Assembly: GCF_937616625.2 (NCBI RefSeq)
Contig: NC_065570.1
Coordinates: forward strand, 1,808,001-1,872,000
DNA length: 64,000 nt
Source of the DNA: Mercurialis annua
Lineage: Eukaryota > Streptophyta > Magnoliopsida > Malpighiales > Euphorbiaceae
Reading direction: 5' to 3'
The notes under the pieces are model-generated. The model did not search any database. It saw only the letters and a program-made list of their open reading frames with translations, and was not told where the DNA came from. This document shows positions 59,390-64,000 of the stretch, one piece after another (position 1 is the first letter of the stretch; each line of letters starts with the position of its first letter). The position numbers and the translations under genes were made by a program.

Positions 59390-59792
59390 CGGAGAGTCGA
59401 GGGTGGAGCGGGCATGGGCGCACTGGAATCGTAAGCCGAAGCTAATTAATCGTAGCTCCATGGTAGATATTGAGAGCTTCTGTTCCGAATGCTCTGTAGA
59501 AAATATGGAGTTGATGCTGCTTATACTCCGATGTTGCATTCCATAATTTTTAATGAGACTGAATATCGTTCTCATCTCAAGAATTTACTACTTGTAAGGT
59601 ATTTTTGTTGATTTAATGTTACTGAAATGTAACTGTTTAATTTGATTTGATTAGGGTTAGGGTTTAATTGCAGTGAGAATTGTAGGAGGATCGACCCTTA
59701 TTGGTCCAATTTTGTGATAATGATCCAAACACTTTATTAGAAGCTGCATTGAGAGTGGAGTCTTTTTGTGATTATGTTAGACATTAATTTAG
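59390..59792 (+). pseudogene. tRNA-dihydrouridine synthase (DUS1-like) exon fragments
   Basis: Dus enzymes reduce uridine to dihydrouridine in tRNA D-loops using FMN. Fragment 1 (59390-59602) reads ERAWAHWNRKPKLI, then after a shift MVDI...LLFRMLCRKYGVDAAYTP and MLHSIIFNETEYRSH, then QEFTTCK at an AAG|GTATTT donor. Fragment 2 (59686-59792, after TTGTAG) reads EDRPLLVQFCDNDPNTLLEA and ALRVESFCDYV. It then has an extra base before DINLG and an AG|GTAATT donor. This matches the N-terminal part of plant DUS1-like proteins. Frameshifts and loss of the remaining exons make it non-functional. The intron between is kept, so this is a DNA-level copy, not a processed cDNA. Confidence 0.82.
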
Positions 59793-60203
59793 GTAATTTT
59801 TCTAGCTAATTTAATTCAATTGAAGCTTTATTTTTCATTTATGGAGATTGCTTATTTTGAACTTTCTCTTATGCTAATGTTTGGAATCCACGAGGATTGC
59901 TTGAATTATTGCTTTTGTTGCTTTTCTTGTATTTCACTGTGGCGACTTCTATATGACCATGACTTTTTTTAGCATTTTGAAGGCAATAAAAATTAAAGTC
60001 GGGAGTGATTTCTGTGAGAATTCAATTTCTCAAACATGATTGGGTGTACATTTTTTGTTTCCTTCTCTATTAGAAACCTCACTTGATAATTCTGCCATTT
60101 TTTTGTCATTTAAGATTGGGTGTACATTTATGATCATTAGTGTTTATTATTGTGATTTTGGTTTGGACGTTTTTATAATTAATGTCATAATTATGTGATA
60201 CAG

Positions 60204-60350
60204 TTCAAGGAGTTAGCACAAGCTTATGAAGTTCTAACTTCTAATTGACCCTGAAAAACGTGAGATATGATTAGTATGGTGAGATATCCTCAAGGAAGGA
60301 ATGGGTGGTGGAGGCAAAGATCGTGACCCATTTGATATTTTTCAAACTTT
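60204..60350 (+). pseudogene. Type-I DnaJ chaperone exon fragment
   Basis: After a GATACAG acceptor (60201-60203) the text reads FKELAQAYEVL, then in shifted frames SDPEKRE..DQYGEDILKEGM and MGGGGKDRDPFDIFQTF. This is the J-domain end and Gly/Phe region of ATJ2/ATJ3-like HSP40 proteins. At least two frameshifts and stops break it. It lies 400 bp after the DUS1-like fragment, same strand, with intron-like DNA between. Confidence 0.82.
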
Positions 60351-60828
60351 ATTATATTTATAGAAAATTGGATTCACAAACTAAATTTTACTCAAGTCAG
60401 TTCTCATATTCGGAATGAATATGTGCAGGCATTGGATGAATTACAGTAATCATCGTCGCCGTAGAAGAAGGATGATAATGTTAGTTCAAACCTTAATTAC
60501 ATGGAAAGCGAAGACAAAAAAATGATGATTATGTTGACTTTATATTGATATTTTTTTGATTTAACATTGACAAATAAAATATTATTTATTCATGTTGTAG
60601 TCAGAGTCACCAATGCTAAAATTACGTGTAATTAATTTATAATGTTACAGTGTTTGTTGATTTTATGTTGATACTGTGTTGATATTTTTTTGATCTAACA
60701 TTAATAAATAAGATAATATTATCCGTAAAATAAACTAAACAAATAAAAATTAAACTGTACTAGATAATGATATGTTGCAAATCAAATATCAGGCTTCTTA
60801 AATTTCAAGAATTAAGTTGTTAAATTAA
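60351..60828. other. Spacer in the exon-capture region
   Basis: AT-rich. TTGATATTTTTTTGAT(T/C)TAACATT recurs at about 60545 and 60690 (direct repeat, period about 140). No gene recognised. Confidence 0.45.
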
Positions 60829-61218
60829 GGCCTAATTACTTAAAAAACTCCCACCTTGAAACAATTTTTCGTTTATACCCGACATAGGAAAAAGTTCATT
60901 TGTACCCTTTTTTTGATTTTTCGTTTTCAATTGTACCCCAAAATTTTATTTTTTGACAATTTAATTAATTAAAGGATGAAAATATTAAAAATAATTTAAT
61001 AGAAGGGTTATATCATCTTTTTTCTATTTGAAAAAATACAAATAAGTTAAAAATGAAGGATTATTTTAAGCTTTTTCTAGATAAAAAATGTTCAATTTAG
61101 TGCTTTAGGGTAGAGTTGAAAACAAAAAATAAAAAAAAGGGTACAAATGAACTTTTTCCTAGGTCATGGTATAAACGAAAAAATATTACAAGGTGGAGGT
61201 TTTTTAAGTAATTAAGCC
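60829..61218. mobile_element. Foldback element, family 2, second copy
   Basis: Left GGCCTAATTACTTAAAAAAC and right (reverse-complemented) GGCTTAATTACTTAAAAAAC. Shared blocks TCGTTTATACC and TTCATTTGTACCC match the copy at 36701-37341. TTAA lies on both sides (60825-60828 and 61219-61222). Confidence 0.82.
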
Positions 61219-61423
61219 TTAAATTAAACACACTTTCATTATATTTTTTGTTGATTTCTTGTCGATATTTGGTTGATTTTATGTTGACATGCGTATTATG
61301 ATAAATTAACATTAACATTCTTGTTCATGTATTGTTGATAAACTGTTGACGTTATGTCGATTTTATGTTGACAAAATTATTATTGTCCAGGTTAAAGAAA
61401 ATTATTCACCAATATTAATATAA

Positions 61424-61735
61424 GATAATGATATATTGTTAATTTGTTGTTGACATGTTGTTGATTTTATGTTGATAAAATTATTATTGTCAAGGTTAAA
61501 ACAAACTATTCACCAATATTAATATAAGATAATGATATATTGTTAATTTGTTGTTGACATGTTGTTGATTTTATGTTGACAAAATTATTATTGTCAAGGT
61601 TAAAACAACTATTCACCAATATAAATACAAAATAATGATATATTGTTAATTTGTTGTTGACATGTTGTTGATATCATGTTGACTTCAATGCATAAATTAT
61701 TGTTGTCTAGTAATTTTATACACAGTTCAAATTTA
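61424..61735. repeat. ~104-bp tandem repeat, about 3 units
   Basis: Unit: GATAATGATATATTGTTAAT, TTGTTGTTGACATGTTGTTG, TTATGTTGACAAAATTATTA, TTGTCAAGGTTAAA and CTATTCACCAATATTAATA. Starts at about 61424, 61528 and 61631. Degenerate relatives extend from about 61240 to 62170. The array is rich in TGTTGA. Confidence 0.82.
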
Positions 61736-62640
61736 CTAACGATTTATTCAAAATAAACTTTATTACAAGTTTACCAACGGTTAACATAATGATATGTTGC
61801 AATTCAAATATCAAGTATCTTAAATTTCAAGAATTAAGTTGTTAAATTAAACACGATTTCATTATATTTTTTGTTGATTTCCTGTTGATATTTGGTTGAT
61901 TTATGTTGACATACGTATTATAATAAATTAACATTAACATTCTTGTTCATGTATTATTGATTTACTGTTGACATTATATCAATTTTATATTAACAAAATT
62001 ATTATTGTCCATGTTAAAGCAAATTATTCACCAATATTAATAATGATATATTGTTAATTAGTTGGTGACATGTTGTTGATATCATGTTGACTTGAATGCA
62101 CAAATTATTATTGTCTAATAATTTTATGTTGATATCATGTTAATTTTGTGTTGATATCAAGTTATTATGTTGATATAAACTTAAATTAATCTACATCAAC
62201 CGAAGTTTTAAAAATTAATTTTAAAATTTACTTTGCACTCTTTATTACATATATAAAAAAAACAAAAAGTAAAACACGCTATAAAATTCAACGATACAAG
62301 AAAACAAAAAAATCACTCTTTCTATTAATTTAAATTGTATATAACAACAAATCATTTTTATGTGAAGATTTGCAAATTAAAAAAGTGGTCTCTGTCCAAA
62401 CTATATTCTCTAGGATGCAATAATAATTTCCTATGAAACTCATGAAAATTAACAGAATATTGAAAAACCAAAAGAGCATTTGTTAGAGTTTTGAGCAGAC
62501 CTGCTCTACATATACTAATCCAGTAAAAACAATAAAAAAGAGCAAACAACAATCGAATTCATTTGCTGCATAGGTTGGAGCTAAATGTTTAAAAGGGTGT
62601 GGGTTCTGCATGTGTTGGCTATTCCTTCCTAGTATGTCTA
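61736..62640. other. AT-rich sequence with degenerate TGTTGA repeats
   Basis: Continues the repeat character to about 62170 and is then ordinary AT-rich DNA. The stretch 61795-61960 repeats, diverged, the order seen at 60770-61270 (CAAATATCA..CTTAAATTTCAAGAATTAAG), without the foldback element. Confidence 0.5.
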
Positions 62641-63106
62641 TTTAAAATTAAGACTCTTGTATGCAGATCACACATAATATCATTATAATTTGCAAGTTCC
62701 CTCTTCTTTGCAGCTGCCAACCTCCTAGATTTTGCTGCCTGAGCAAACCATAATGACCTACAACCAATGGAGAAACCAATTACACAGCTGAACTAGACAT
62801 TTTCCTATATGTTATTGACTCAATTTAACAAATAAGAAACGCCAAGCCAATTGCACATAATTTTGGATCCTAGCACACTTGTCCTGAGCAAATTGAAGGA
62901 GCTTGGCATGTTTGTTTACATATAAAATAGCATGACATTCAACAAGCATGAACATTGAGCTCTGAACTTATAGCATAAATTAAAAAAATGAATCACTTAA
63001 AAAAGGTACTTAGTGACTCACTATGAGTAGAAGCTGGCCTCTTTTAACAGGTGTTTAATCTCCACACGCAATTGAAATTCAGTAGCACTTTTAGCTGCTC
63101 TCTGCA
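62641..63106 (-). pseudogene. Two unidentified exon-like segments
   Basis: On the minus strand, after a TTTGCAG acceptor, 63103-63026 reads RAAKSATEFQLRVEIKHLLK, then EASFYS and a possible GTGAGT donor. After TTGTAG, 62758-62627 reads SLWFAQAAKSRRLAAAKKRE and LANYNDIMCDLHTRV. Both are Lys/Ala-rich helical text with plausible splice sites, but joining them at the obvious sites creates a stop. I do not recognise the protein. Confidence 0.45.
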
Positions 63107-63387
63107 AACGCAAACAAAGGTTATCTTCAAAACACACATCTAAATAGAAAGTTTTTCAGCAAAATAAAATGCCAAATGATTCAAATTCATACAAAGAAAA
63201 TTTGATGAAATCTTAAATATCATCAAGCTGTTAGGAATAGTATAAACATTTAACTTATCATGGATTCAAATTCATATAAAGAAAATATTAAACTCAAGAA
63301 GTAATCTAATCTGGCGTTCATAACAAACAATACATAATTCTCATAAAACTAAAGATAAACCATATGAAAATTAGGATGTACATTGTA

Positions 63388-63532
63388 ACCAGAAATTAAT
63401 CAAGACATTCTTCCCTTGAACATCTTCAACTCTCAGCCTGATCTTTTTTCTAAGCTTGATCCTCATAACCTTGAAGGTCAGCTAGCGAGATCTCAAACAC
63501 ACGGTGTTTGAACCCTTCAGAAGCAATTTGTT
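63388..63532 (-). pseudogene. 40S ribosomal protein S3a (eS1) fragment
   Basis: The minus strand reads IASEGFKHRVFEISLADLQG, then YEDQA and a stop. After a shift it reads KIRLRVEDVQGKNVLINFW. This is the N-terminal third of eS1/RPS3a, a small-subunit ribosomal protein. A stop and a frameshift make it non-functional. It is opposite in orientation to the DUS1-like and DnaJ fragments. Confidence 0.82.
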
Positions 63533-64000
63533 AGACAAACATAACATAAGATTTCTTAAAAAAATACAAAATCAACATTAGTTATCACAACCCATAATTG
63601 TGATTACCCCGTTAATTTCATATCTATTTTATGTTTTTCCATAAATCAGTAAAAGAAAACATCAATTCAGAAAAATAAGCATCCATTTCCCACTAAATAA
63701 CCAAATATTCCATAAGAAATAAACGTAAGTGGCAACAACTAACCTCAAAATGTAAATTCAATTTAAACATGATAAGATAATTCCTATTGATCGAACATCA
63801 AACCACAAATAAACAAAATAAAAGTTAATTAGATACAATAAAGCAGCCTATGTATCTAATTGATTCTAATCAACTAATCAACTAATGAACATTACAAACA
63901 AACAATTGTTATCAATTAAAATCATCACTAGTTATCAATTAATTTAACAAGTTTGTTCATAAACCCTAGTTTGTTCACAAGCAAAATAATTAGAAGGATT
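63533..64000. other. AT-rich end of window
   Basis: No further coding recognised; the RPS3a fragment does not clearly continue. Confidence 0.4.

Overview
The window looks like nuclear DNA of a eudicot plant. It is very AT-rich, its genes have several GT-AG introns, and most of its length is transposable elements rather than genes. I cannot name the species with confidence.

Four genes look intact. (1) An FQR1/WrbA-type NAD(P)H:quinone oxidoreductase on the minus strand (7578-10517, 4 exons, 204 aa). (2) A TAF1B/Rrn7-like RNA polymerase I initiation factor on the plus strand (29012-32715, 4 exons, 716 aa); a telo-box and TGGGCC/T 'site II' motifs lie just upstream, as is usual for ribosome-biogenesis genes. 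(3) A single-exon U-box/ARM E3 ubiquitin ligase resembling PUB8 on the minus strand (35256-36386, 376 aa), tail-to-tail with gene 2. (4) A G-type lectin S-receptor-like kinase on the minus strand (42242-46459, 7 exons, 837 aa). A tandem copy of gene 4 (49070-58218) is a pseudogene: it has a frameshift in the signal peptide, a nonsense codon, a 4-bp insertion, a deletion in the last exon, and a 4.9-kb LTR element sitting in the transmembrane exon.

Mobile DNA, left to right: two miniature LTR elements (TRIMs) at 602-1253 and 1754-2262; several foldback MITEs and short non-LTR insertions at 4.5-11 kb; a full-length Ty3/gypsy chromovirus at 14542-24050 with apparently identical 2208-bp LTRs and one open gag-pol frame, next to or nested inside a Helitron whose 3' end is at 24615; an AT-rich repeat field at 25-28.8 kb; three minus-strand 5'-truncated LINE tails at 37.6-42.9 kb, two of them with clear target-site duplications; a 1.1-kb double foldback with a 9-bp duplication at 47430-48546; and a coding-free LTR element with a tRNA-Asp-type primer site at 51543-56468.

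The right end (59-64 kb) holds broken exon fragments of unrelated housekeeping genes: tRNA-dihydrouridine synthase, a type-I DnaJ chaperone, ribosomal protein S3a, and unidentified exons. Some still carry splice sites and lie among 104-bp tandem repeats, which suggests exon capture by a non-autonomous transposon. Both LTR families carry arrays of short inverted repeats in the LTR: in the transcribed leader of one, upstream of the TATA box in the other. I found no CRISPR, rRNA or tRNA gene. The most interesting signals are the LTR hairpin arrays, the exon-capture region, and the layered history of the receptor-kinase duplicate.
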